Source of the DNA: Macrocybe gigantea
Taxonomy: Eukaryota > Basidiomycota > Agaricomycetes > Agaricales > Callistosporiaceae
Assembly (NCBI GenBank): GCA_011319805.1
Contig: SJRY01000123.1
Location: forward strand, 1 to 64,000
Direction: 5' to 3'
Length of the DNA stretch: 64,000 nucleotides
The notes under the pieces are model-generated. The model made no database searches and was not told the origin of the DNA. It worked only from the letters and a program-made list of their open reading frames with translations. The position numbers and the translations under genes were made by a program. How positions within the stretch are numbered: position 1 is the first letter of the stretch; the number at the start of each line of letters is the position of its first letter. Of this stretch, positions 8,584 to 18,775 are shown piece by piece.

Positions 8584-11500
8584 TCACCCGCTGCCTGGAT
8601 CCGGAATGAAAGCACCTGCAGCCTTATTAGATGTCAGGTACTTAATGAACCAGTAACGCACAAAGGCGTCAAACTGGCGTTCGGTTGGTCTGTGCCAGTT
8701 ACGGCACTGAGTCATGACGTGGACGGAGTCCTCAGCCCCTCGTCCGCAAGAGCATAAATCGCTCTCGACAAAATTAAACCGTGCCGATACGCATTGATGG
8801 AGCATGGCCGCATGCAAGACGTGAGCAGCGAGCGTAAAGCTCATTATCTGTCACTAACTTCATGAAGCCCATTCTCTTCCGAGAGGGGCGTTCATAGAAT
8901 TTGGCTTTCCTGCTTCGTGAAAACGAAAAGTGGAAGCACCAATATATTTCTTGTTCCCAGAATTCTGGAACCAAGTGCTATGCATATCATCGTCTGCCTC
9001 CCTTCGAAGGCCATCGGTGGTATAAAGGGGATGAAGCCCCAGTGGAACGTTCAGGCTTCGAGCGAACTCGTGAGCCTCGACTTGTATTGCCCACTTCCAT
9101 TTGGAAGGGACGTGCCAGAATTCAATCCGGCGCTGCTCGGACTCTGAGAGCCAAGCTTTCAATGATCTACAAAGTGCAATAGAATGCGACTGCACAGAGT
9201 GGGGATTGCAATCAATGATGCGATTAATCGCATTCATCGAATCCAGAAAGCACACGATGGAGTCAACTCCATCTTGTGTGATAGCCTTTTGGATTGCCAT
9301 TCGCAATCCAATAAGCTCGGCATCATCGCTCGTTGATTTGCCAACAGGCTGACGAATTTCGAAAACCAGCCTGCCCTCGCGATAAACACGCGAAGCTGAC
9401 ACAGACTGCTTAAATGGCACTTCTGCTTTCGCAGGCACGGAGCCATCACTACTCACATAAGAGCAATCATGCTGGGTCGAACACTGGGTAAGTGTTTGAT
9501 CCAGCGATGCGCGATAAGCCTTGACCGAGTCCTCGTCTCGGCCAAGTAACTTATGAATCTCAAAGCGACTGTCAAACTCATCGACAAGCTGCCTGCCCGG
9601 GTTATTTGCATCGCAAAATAATCCGTGGTTAGAAAGAGTGGTGGTTTCAGATCCACCAAATCCTTGAGTGGGGACTTAAGCGCAGCACGCTGTCTGTCTG
9701 ACAAAGAAGCGAGATTTCTCACTTTAGATGGGTCGCCCCAGACGAGGCGGGCGTACTAATTGACCTGAGAGCATGCCTCAGATTGGAATTGGCGAGGCGG
9801 GCAGAGGACCCGACCTTCAGCCTTTGGATGAACCCGCCGATGGGTTCGACACAGGCCATTGTCTCAGCCGCACCCTCGGGAGTGTGCGAAACTGTCCATT
9901 GATCCAATGCAAGCTTTACGCTGCATCTGGCAGTTGTTTCAACAGTGCGACATTACGCATGCCATTGAAGTTCCATAATAAACAGCCGTATGTTGCGATG
10001 GGACGTGCGCACGACAAGTAGAGAATGCGTTTCTGCTGAGGGGATAAGCCCCGAACAGAATTGCCCAACATCTGAAAGGCTCTGGCAGTAGTCAAGGCCT
10101 TCGTAGCATAGAATCGAACATGCTCCTTAAAAGAGAGCGCGCGTCCAAAAAGAAACCAAGGTATCGCCAGACATCCTTGGGTCGAAGAGGGGTATTGCCG
10201 TAAAGAGCAAATCCCAAGTCAATAGACGGACGAGGGTCCATACTATTGCGCGAAAAGTGCTGTAGTTCAGTCTTGTTGTGTTCTACAACAAGGCCGAAGT
10301 CAGTGAAGAGGTTATGCACAGAGGCATAGGCCCTCTGCAGTTTCGGAACATTGTCCGATGTGGATTGGACTGAGCGATGATCAGTCCGTCATCGACGAAT
10401 GACATGATTACTGGCATATCACCAGCTTTCTGGTAAAGTTTCAGTACCGGCGCCAAGTAAAGCGCTGACAATACTGGGGAGAGTGCAGAGCCTTGACCAA
10501 CTCCCACGTCGGCCTCGAACTCTGGAGAGATGGCACTACGCCAGGCATAAGAAGTTTTGCGCCCAACGAGGTATGATTCAAAGAACTTTGACACCTGTGG
10601 TGCAAAGCCTCCGTGTTGAAGAATCTTCACCAACATACGATGGTTGAGTGAAGGAAAATACTGAGCGACATCGAAAGCGATGACACTCGTTTTAAATCCC
10701 TTAGACCACCCCTGACGGATAATATGGGTAAGGAAGACCCCAGCATCCTCAGTTGAGTTCTGACGGATGCCGCGAACTGCTTCGGATCGAAGACAGCAAA
10801 TTTCGTCGCTTCGTACTGCATACGTCGCGCTAGCATCTTCTCGACGAGCTTGCCGAGGGTATTCAAAAGCACAATCGGATGAAAGGCTTTCGGGGTATCG
10901 TATGCAGGTTTGCCAGGTTTCGGAATGATCACTGACAAACTCTGCTTGAAGTAAGAGGGCCAATGCCCCATCTAAACATGCATTGAATGTTAAGATGAAT
11001 GCAGCTATGTGAGGAAATTTCACCAGCTGTTTGATGTGGCTCCAAGACAGATGGTCTGGTCCTGGTGCAGACGTATTGCTACAGGGCTCTAAGGACTCTC
11101 GGAGCTCGGCAGCAGAGAACGGGACCCAGTCCCGTACTGGATGCGCTTCAAGATCATTGAGGCGATCCAAATTAACTGTGCGATCAGACGCAGCATTATA
11201 AGACTTATCAAGCGTTCCAAAGCGCTTCGATAGAATTACAAGGCTGTCCCTGGAACGAGATAGCTTCGTAGTCAGGTAGGGGTCTCTGCTTTGTCCATGC
11301 AGCTAAATCCCATGGACGACGAGACTTTTCTGCAACCTCCCTGATCCGTTGATCAAAGAAGGCGCGCTTAGCATCTTTGACAGCTCGCCGCCAGATGCGA
11401 TGATCTCTTTCAGACCGGGTTTGTCTGAAAGTATCAAGAGTCTCAGAGCAGTGTTGGTTCCACCAACCCTTGCTCCGTTTTGAGAGCTTGCATTCCTAGA

Positions 11501-12472
11501 ATGGAGATTCCAAGCTCGATCAATGGCCTTTGATAGTGTCGACAAGACGCTCTCGAGGTCGTTATTAGTCTCGATAGGGACAATGTCCATTCCGAGAAGA
11601 TCACCGGCAATGTCGGATATAAACTCCGGTATGCTGTCCTTACTTAACGTTCATCGCTGGACGGATAGGTCTAGCAGAGGAACATCCAATACAAGTGACA
11701 ATGGGACATGGTCCGATGTCAGCTTGAGCGCATCAATCATGCGAGGATGGCAATCCCCACTATCAATGGGGATGAACATCAAGTCAATAACCGAGGGCCG
11801 AAGCTCGGGGTTATGTGAAATGAATGTCGGCCCAGGGTTGCTAGGTTCCGACCATTCCAGACCGAGATCAAGAGCTGCATTACACAGCATCTCCCCTCGA
11901 GACCGCTGCGAATAATGAACTCTATCCCAGAGTTCATAATGACAATTGAAATCCCCTCCGAGATAAACTAAGTTGGGGAAGTCGGGGCGCTCAGCACAAT
12001 CATGCAAAAGACGAATCGCGCTAGCATCTACATCAGAGTAGGCATTAGCGAGAAAGAGTGGCTCACCAGGGGTGGCGAAGCTAACAATCATAAGATCGCG
12101 ACTATCAACTAGGTCACGACGACGAAGGGATGGACGCAGGCGACGAAGCCTGTTGTGTACATAGGCCATAACCCGAGGAGGGTCCTCGAGAGATGATCGG
12201 CGAACGATACAGGTCCAATCTGGATGAGTGGGACCACCGATTACTGCCTCGCCCTCAACATTGAGGGCAGACGGAGCGTGTCTTATGAGATTCCAAGCAG
12301 GTTCTTGGAAGAACAGAATATCATAATCCCTCCCGAGAGTAGAGAGGAGCATGTCCATGTGTACATATTTTCTATTTACATTCTGAGAGAAAATACGAAG
12401 AGATGAAATCAATGAGCGTCCCCTTGAACCAGGGACCACAGCCGAGGCTGCACTACCTGAGGAGACACTCAT
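8584..12472 (-). pseudogene. LINE ORF2: APE endonuclease, reverse transcriptase, RNase H
   Basis: Starts at ATG 12472, overlapping the ORF1 stop. Endonuclease: SQNVNRKYVHMD, FFQEPAWN, GGDFNCHYELWD (near 11940) and SDHVPLSL (near 11700), the usual Asn, Glu, Asp and His sites for target nicking. RT: FDVAQYFPSLNH (motif A, near 10670), GQGSALSPVLSALYL and FVDDG (near 10390). RNase H: SSDGS (near 9450), ELIGL, CFLDSMNAI. The tail has CSCGRGAEDSVHVMTQC (near 8730), with the stop at 8586-8584. Catalytic residues look intact, but deletions after the endonuclease (near 11650), in RT (10780-10985) and near 9610 break the frame. Confidence 0.9.
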
Positions 12473-14324
12473 GATGCGTCGGCCTCCGCATTACGCTGCG
12501 GGGAGGCATTAGGATAATTGCTACCTGATCGTTTGCGATCACGTACCAGCTTATAATGTTCCTTGATCCAATCTGGATCAAAGCGATTTTTCCAGAAGGG
12601 ACACTTCCGGTCGTCAGTGGAGTGGTCTCGGCCACAGCTGAGACACTTAGGAGGATGAGGGCAGGGCTGGCCCGCTGGAGTAGCCTCACGAGGAGGTTAG
12701 CCTTGGGTCGAGCTTTGCAGCAAGACGCCAGGGTGCGATGGTGTTCCTTTCTGTGAGATTCCCCACAGATCGGGCAGTGAAGAGATTGCTGGTTGCACTT
12801 CAACGCAGAGTGCCCCCAGCGCCAGCAGCGTTCGCAAAGAGGAACTCCTGGCGAAGAGAGAGCGGCCTTGAATCGGCAACGCCAATTCCTGACCATAACT
12901 GTACAATTGTCCAGAGCCTTTACGTTCTGGCCAGTTGACGTGTCTTCAATGTTGAACCAGACAGTTGCAGTATCGGAATTCTTGGAGTTGCGCATGACAC
13001 GCGGTACCCCAACGAGAGTAATGAGATCCGAGAAGGAAGAGTCTTGGAGAATCTCGTAAGCCTGCCGGGCAGTGATAATGCTACCATCGGCATTGAAATA
13101 GGGAACGTCGAGCAGTTTCAAATAAGAAATGCTCGTCGGGATTGCGAGCTCGACAGTAGATCCTGCCGGAGCACAGCGGAGAGCGGCCTCACGCAAAATG
13201 CTGAGGTCTTTCAGAGAAGCCACCCTCGTCATCAAGCAAGAGAACGAGGAGGCGGAATGATCCTGGATAGATTCGCACCGAATCCAGGACTTACCAGAGG
13301 TCAACGCCCTATTAAGGGCATTAAGGAGAGCTCCGGCGGCAACAGAATCGTTGTCAGCCGGAAAAGAGTAGCTGACCCAGACGTTGCGACGGGACGGTCC
13401 GTGAGAAGTGGACTTCGCCTTCTTCTTAGGTGGTCCAGACGGCTCCCCGGTTGCTTCCTTTTGCAAGGAGACAATCTTCTCTGCGGGGAGGTGTGGGAAT
13501 GTCTTTGCCAAGGCTACAATAGCCTCGGCAGGAGTGTTGGCCGGTTGGGCCAAGGCTTGCGCATAGGAGCGCTTACCGGAAGATGGGCGAGTAGCCCTAT
13601 TGACCGGAGGAGGGGTCCACGTCCAGGAGTCCGGGAATGAGATCGCGCACGAGGGGGTGGAGGAGGGCGGTTTGGGTTCCGAGCCGGTCTCAGAGGCGGG
13701 GCGCCCTGGTTCAAACGTGAGTCCTCCGGTCGCACTGTACCAGGGGGGAGTGATGAGTGGCGGGGTCAGCAAAGCGAGTTGATTTCCCGCGCGAGGGAAG
13801 GTGCGCATTTACAATACTCTGCAAGCGCGCTCCGAGTTCATGCTGAGGTCCCTGAAGAGTAGGGACAGAAAACATGTTAACATCGCCAGCAGTAGCGACC
13901 AAGGCCGCAATACCCTCAGCGATGGCATACTGGTAGCCCGCCGGGATGGAGACGGATGCTTTGCCGACCTTGAGGATCCAATCCTTAAGGGCGGCGAGGG
14001 ACTCAGTGGCGGCCTTCGCTTCACCGTGAAGGAACCGATGCCCTTCAGGAAAGATCGCAATACCGATAGAATTGTCGTTATAAGCTGCCTCAGTGGACAG
14101 CATCGACAGAGATGGAGGAACAGGGGGTTCAGTAGACCCAGTCCGATTCGAGGGACCAGCGTCGTCGGTATCCATTAAACCGTCGCCGCCTTGGAAGAGA
14201 AGGCTCCTATCCCCCGAGGGGGAAGGAGCGGGGGGTCGAGAGGGGCCTGAGGGGTCCGCCCAGGGTGCGGGTTTAGCGGTGGAGGCCCACCGCTGCCAAC
14301 AATGTTGAGCGGATCGTCACTCAT
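12469..14324 (-). pseudogene. LINE ORF1: nucleic-acid-binding protein with zinc knuckles
   Basis: Starts MSDDPLNIVG at 14324 and ends at TGA 12471-12469. After a proline-rich N-terminus come a conserved STEAAYNDNSIGIAIFPEG stretch (near 14095) and a basic PPKKKAKSTSHGPSRRN segment (near 13400) that could be a nuclear localisation signal. An RRM-like middle region is possible. C-terminal cysteine clusters follow: CERCWRWGHSALKC, CPICGESHRKEHH and, in another frame, KCLSCGRDHSTDDRKC. ORF1 proteins of this type coat the LINE RNA. The frame is broken at least near 13810 and near 12705 by single-base deletions. The stop overlaps the ORF2 start as ATGA. Confidence 0.88.
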
Positions 14325-14520
14325 TGAAAAACTCTAATAAATCGGTGGATTTTCAGCCGATTTTCGCGATTTTAAAAACGGGGAGTGCTCAAGGATATAG
14401 GTATCCGGATCTGCAACCTGATCAAAGATCGTCCCAAGTGTTGTCGCCGTAGAACGAGGAGTGCGATTTGTGAGAGTTGTTTACAGTTGTTTACAAGTGG
14501 GGGTTGTGGAAAGAGAAGCG
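14325..14520 (-). promoter_or_regulatory. LINE 5' UTR with probable internal promoter
   Basis: About 196 nt between the element's 5' terminus and the ORF1 ATG at 14324. The same block, with the same terminus, begins copies B, C, M, T and U, which means it travels with the element. LINEs need an internal promoter, so it probably lies here (inference from family biology; no specific box identified). Confidence 0.5.
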
Positions 14521-15971
14521 GCGATCACCGAGGGCATAGCGACTCTGGTCAGCAGTGCCGGCAATATTAATATGTTCTCCGTCTCAATGCTTGATGGGCC
14601 TCAGCACCCCTTGGAAGACATTTGCAGGACATTGTCAATGCTCACCTACCTTCTCATGGAAAGGTGACTTGGTTCGCTGACCCTCACACCTCCCCTTCTG
14701 GTACTGTATGCCCCAAAGACTCTCATTCGAACATGGGCGCTCGCCCTCTGAGACTGCCTCGGAATCTGAACTGCCCCCCTCTGCCACAACTGTGATCTTA
14801 TTCCTGAACCCCAGGTCGTGGACCGCCACCTCCTGTCAATAGAGCTACTCACCCTGCTGCTGGCAAGCGCTCGTATGTGCAAGCCTTGGCCCAACCAGCC
14901 AATACCCCTGCCGAAGCTATCATAGCTTTGGCAAAGACCTTCCCACACCTCTCTGTGGAGACGATTGTCTCCTTGCAAAAGGAAGCGACCAGGGAGTCTT
15001 CCAGACTGCCTAAGAAGAAGGTGAAGTCCACTTCTCATGGCCCATCCCGACATAATGTCAGGGTGACCTTTACTTTCCCTGCAGACAACATTTCTGTTGC
15101 CGCTGGAACTCTTCTCTCTGCCTTCAATCGAGGGCTGACTGCTGGTAAATCCTGGATCCAATGCAAATCTATCCAGGACCACTCTGCCTCCTCGTTCTCT
15201 TGTCTGATGATGAAGGTGGCATCGCCCAAGGACCTTGGCATTTTGTATGAGGCCGCCCTCTAGTGTGCTCTAGTGGGATCTACCGTCGAGCTCGCTATTC
15301 CTACGAGCGTTTCCTATGTGAAATTGCTTGATGTACCATACTTCAATGCTGACGGTAGTGTTATCACTGCCCAGTAAGCCTATGAGATTCTCTGAGATTC
15401 TTCATTCTTGGATCTCATCACTCTTGTTGGAGTCCTGTGCATCATGTGCAACTCCAAGAATTCCGATACTGTGACTGTTTGGTTCAATATCGAGGACACA
15501 TCAACTGGCCAGAATGTCAAGGCTCTGGACAATTGTATGGTAATGGTCTGGAACTGGCAATGCTGGTTCCACACTGCTCTTTCGTTGCTGGGAGTTCCTC
15601 TCTGTGAATGCTGTTGGTGCTGGGGACACTCTGCTTTGAAGTATAACCAGCAATCCCTCTGGTGCCCAATCTGTGGGGAATCCCACAGAAAGGAACACCA
15701 CTGCACGCTCACATCTTGTTGCAAAGCAAGACCTAAGGCCAACCCTCCTTGTGAAGCAACTCCAGCAGGCCATCCCTGCCCACATGCTCCAAAGTGTCTT
15801 AGCTGTGGCAAAGACCACTCCACTGATGACCAGAAGTGCACCTTCTGGAAAAACCAATTTGATCCTGAGTGGATCAAACAACATTATCAGCTGGTATGTG
15901 ATCAAACTCAATCAAGTCCCAAACATTCTAACACGTCCCCACAGCATAATGTGAAGGCCAATGCATCATGA
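14521..15971 (+). pseudogene. LINE ORF1 remnant
   Basis: Covers the ORF1 middle and zinc-knuckle part without the N-terminal ~110 codons. It is broken by frameshifts near 14820 and stops near 15263 (TAG at Gln/Arg-like positions) and 15376. The second half (15408-15971) is open for 187 codons and retains DNSKNSDTVTVWFNIEDTSTGQNVKALDN, a stretch well kept in all copies, and the knuckles. It ends TGA 15969-15971. Confidence 0.82.
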
Positions 15972-16231
15972 GCGATACCTCTAGTGGATCAGTCCTGGCT
16001 GTCATCCCTGGATCAGGCAGGCACTCACTGATTTCTTCATTTCATATTTTCTCTCAAAACGTAAATAGGAAATATGTACATATGGATGTTCGCCTCTCTA
16101 CTCTTGGAGAGGACTATGATATGTTGTTTTTCCAAGAGCCTGCTTGGAACCTGTTGAGACAAGCCCCATCAGCACATAGCACTGATGGCAAGCCAGTAAT
16201 TGGAGGTTCCAGTCATCCCAACTAGACCTGA
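15968..16231 (+). pseudogene. LINE endonuclease N-terminal fragment
   Basis: MSDTSSGSVLAVIPGSGRHSLISSFHIFSQNVNRKYVHMD... with the first endonuclease motif (SQNVN) and FFQEPAWN (catalytic Glu) present. It is cut at GGACCTG by fragment I. The rest of the domain resumes at 17028, but about 170 nt is missing between the two parts. Confidence 0.85.
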
Positions 16232-17027
16232 TTTTTTTTTTTTTTTTTTTTTTTAAATCAACAATTTATAAAGCGATGCTCAGTGGCAGTCCACTTGTAA
16301 ATATACAGAGGTACCTGCAATAAATACAACTAGTCCGACTAAAACCAGACTGAGGAGATATACATGGAGGGTGCACTAACCCTGTTCTCTCGTGCCTGTG
16401 CCCGGGCCGCTTAGGCTCATGCTCACGTTAACTTGCCCACTTGACCTGCATCCCCCAGCTCCTAAGAGCCAGATGTGGTCAGTTCCATGTAAAGGGTCCA
16501 AAAGGGCCCATAATGACAGGTGTCGCAAAGTCTGCGATATGCAATGAAGCTTGGTGTTTGCTTTCATCAAACACTCTACTGTATTAATGCTCTAGGTCCC
16601 CCTGTCCAAAGGCTGGCTGTGGTTACTTCTGCACAAAGGCCCCATGAGGAGCCATAACCCGAGTATCCCCCACTGCGAAGGGATAGTTACCTGCCCCCTG
16701 GATCTGGGATAAAAGCACCTGCCGCCTTGTTTGACGTGAGGTACTTAACAAACCAGGAATGCACAAAGGCATCATACTAGTGTTCAGATGGCCTGGTCCA
16801 ATTACAGTACAGGGTCATGACATGGATGGGGTTTTTGGGCCCTCATCTGTAGGAGCATTCATTACTCTCCATGAAGTTGAACCGCGCTCGATATGCATTG
16901 ATCAGCATGTGTCCGCATGCAACGCGACAGCAGTGAGCAAACAACTCATTGCCTGTCACCAATTTCATGAAGCCCATTCTTTTATGAAGTGGATGCTCAT
17001 AGGACTCTGGCTTTCCCGCATTGTGCT
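16232..17027 (-). mobile_element. LINE fragment I: 3' UTR and C-terminus
   Basis: 5'-truncated minus-strand LINE: poly(T) 16232-16254, 3' UTR to 16686, then the C-terminal ~110 codons (stop 16687-16689), with RCxH-type remnants of the zinc tail, truncated near 17025. GACCTGATTTT flanks both sides (16225-16235 and 17029-17039). This looks like a duplication, but the flanking endonuclease sequence is not contiguous, so a deletion accompanied the insertion or the match is microhomology. Confidence 0.85.
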
Positions 17028-17363
17028 GGACCTGATTTTCCCAACCTAACTTATCTGGGGGGGGACTTCAATTGTCACTACAAACTCTGGGATCCCTCTG
17101 CCTGTCTTGCTAATTCCAATCTGAGGCATGCCCTTAGGTCTTTAACTACTCCGCCACAGGTGGGGAGTGATCCTTCGAGGTCAAAGAATTTGGCCTCTCT
17201 ATCGGACAAGCAGCGCAGTGCACTCAAGTCTCCCCTCAAGGACTTGATGGACCTGAAACCACCAAACTTTTTATCCACAGATTACTTCACAGATGCGAAT
17301 AATCTGGGCAGGCAGCTTGTTGATGAATTCAGCAGTCGCCTTGAGATTCATAAGCTGCTTGGC
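17028..17363 (+). mobile_element. LINE fragment K: endonuclease joined to pre-RNase H, RT deleted
   Basis: Reads CCTGATTTTCCCAACC ... GGDFNCHYKLWD of the endonuclease and then, at about 17092-17097 (ggatccctctgcc), switches to the RT C-terminus/RNase H linker (ACLANSNLRHALRSL ... LSTDYFTDANN ... SRLEIHKLLG). About 2.5 kb including the whole RT core is deleted. The reading frame stays open across the join. It is cut at 17363 by the poly(T) of fragment L. Confidence 0.85.
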
Positions 17364-18085
17364 TTTTTTTTTTTTTTTTTTTTTTTAAATCAACAATTTA
17401 TATAGTGGTACTCGATGGCAGTCTGCTTGTAACTACACAACGGTACCTACAATAAATACGACTAGTCTGAAGGAAACCAGACTGAAGGGATGTACATAGA
17501 AGGCATATTCACCCTGCTGTCTCCTGCCCGTATGCGTGCCTCTTAGGCATGCGCTTGTGCTGGCTCACTCGCTCGGCCCACATCCCCCAGCTCCTAGGAG
17601 CCAGACATGGTCAGTTCCATGTAAAGGGTCCCAAAGGGCCCATAACAACAGGTGTCACAGAGTATGCAATATGCAGTGAAGCTCAGTGTTTGCTTTCATC
17701 AAACACCATGTTGAATTGATGCTCTGGGTCCCCTAGCCCGAAGGCCAGCTGCGGTTGCTTCTGCACAAAGGCCCCGTGAGGAGCCATAACCCTGAGCATC
17801 CCCCACTGTGAAGGTGTGGTTACCCACCCCCCAGATCCGGGATAAAAGCACCAGCTGCCTTATTAGACGTCAGGTACTTAACGAACCAGGAATGCACAAA
17901 GGCGTCATACTGGCATTTGGCTGGCCTGTCCCAATTATGGTATGAGGTCATAATGTGGACGGAGTCCTCAGGACCCCACCCGCAGGAGCACTCATTGCTC
18001 TCGACAAAATTGAACCACGCTCGATACGCATTGATCAGCGCATGTCTGCATGCGACGCGACAGCAGCGAGCAAATAGCTCATTGC
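17364..18085 (-). mobile_element. LINE fragment L (head-to-head partner)
   Basis: Poly(T) 17364-17386, 3' UTR to 17819 (with the empty Tc1 target TA at 17492-17493), and the last ~88 codons of ORF2 (stop 17820-17822) including CSCGWGPEDSVHIM. It is truncated at about 18085 and joined head to head with the plus-strand fragment that follows. The shared GCTCATTGC at 18077-18085 is microhomology at the join. Confidence 0.87.
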
Positions 18086-18775
18086 TGTCATATTGCCTGT
18101 GGACACATGCCAATTGAAGCATGTCGAGCATGGTTCAACTTCATGGAGAGTAATGAATGCTCCTGTGGATGAGGGCCTGAAGACCCTGTCCATGTTATGA
18201 CCCTGTGTTGTAATTGGAACAGGCCAACTGAATGCCAGTACAATGCCTTTGTGCATTCCTGGTTTATTAAGTACCTCACATCAAACAAGGTGGCAGGTGC
18301 TTTTATCCCAGATCCAGGGGGCAGGTAACTATCCCTTCGCAGTGGGGGATACTCGGGTTATGGCTCCTCATGGGGCCTTTGTGCAGAAGTAACCACAGCC
18401 AGCCTTTGGACAGGGGGACCTAGAGCATTAATACAGTAGAGTGTTTGATGAAAGCAAACACCAAGCTTCATTGCATATCGCAGACTTTGCGACACCTGTC
18501 ATTATGGGCCCTTTTGGACCCTTTACATGGAACTGACCACATCTGGCTCTTAGGAGCTGGGGGATGCAGGTCAAGTGGGCAAGTTAACGTGAGCATGAGC
18601 CTAAGTGGCCTGGGCATGGGCACAAGAGAACAGGGTTAGTGCACCCTCCATGTATATCTCCTCAGTCTGGTTTTAGTCGGACTAGTTGTATTTATCGTAG
18701 GTACCCTCGTGTATTTACAAGCGGACTGCCATCAAGCACTGCTTTATAAATTGTTGATTTAAAAAAAAAAAAAAA
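18077..18775 (+). mobile_element. LINE fragment: C-terminus, 3' UTR and poly(A), head-to-head with L
   Basis: Begins at the same LINE position as the end of fragment L and runs forward: the C-terminal codons with CSCG-type motif, stop TAA 18326-18328, 3' UTR, and poly(A) 18761-18775. Together with L it forms a palindromic dimer of two LINE 3' ends. It is followed by ORF1 of copy N1. Confidence 0.87.

Larger units (their letters stand above)
8199..14520 (-). mobile_element. LINE copy G: full-length non-LTR retrotransposon (6.3 kb)
   Basis: The only complete copy. In minus-strand order: 5' terminus CGCTTCTCTTTCC (14520), 5' UTR of about 195 nt, ORF1 (14324-12469) with zinc knuckles, ORF2 (12472-8584) with APE endonuclease, RT, RNase H and a Cys/His tail, a 3' UTR, and poly(A) read as poly(T) at 8199-8215. 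The domain order with an RNase H and poly(A) fits the Tad1/I-type LINEs of fungi; the clade is inferred from layout only. Flanks differ (RT of a + copy on the left, ORF1 of a + copy on the right) with no clear duplication. High CpG marks it as young, but small deletions break both ORFs. Confidence 0.93.
14521..16231 (+). mobile_element. LINE fragment H: ORF1 C-terminal two thirds and endonuclease start
   Basis: It begins inside ORF1 (AITEGIATLVSSAGNINMFS) right at the 5' end of copy G and ends at GGACCTG of the endonuclease, where the poly(T) of fragment I starts. Two pseudogenes: ORF1 14521-15971 with PKKKVKSTSHGPSRHN and three cysteine clusters (CECCWCWGHSALKY, CPICGESHRKEHH, KCLSCGKDHSTDDQKC), and endonuclease 15968-16231 starting ATGAGCGAT with the same ATGA overlap as copy G. 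Many Arg codons and CpG are lost. Confidence 0.87.

Noticed and set aside
16225..17039. GACCTGATTTT as a target-site duplication of LINE fragment I
   Set aside because: The two flanks come from endonuclease positions about 170 nt apart, so it cannot be a simple duplication; microhomology at a deletion is as likely.
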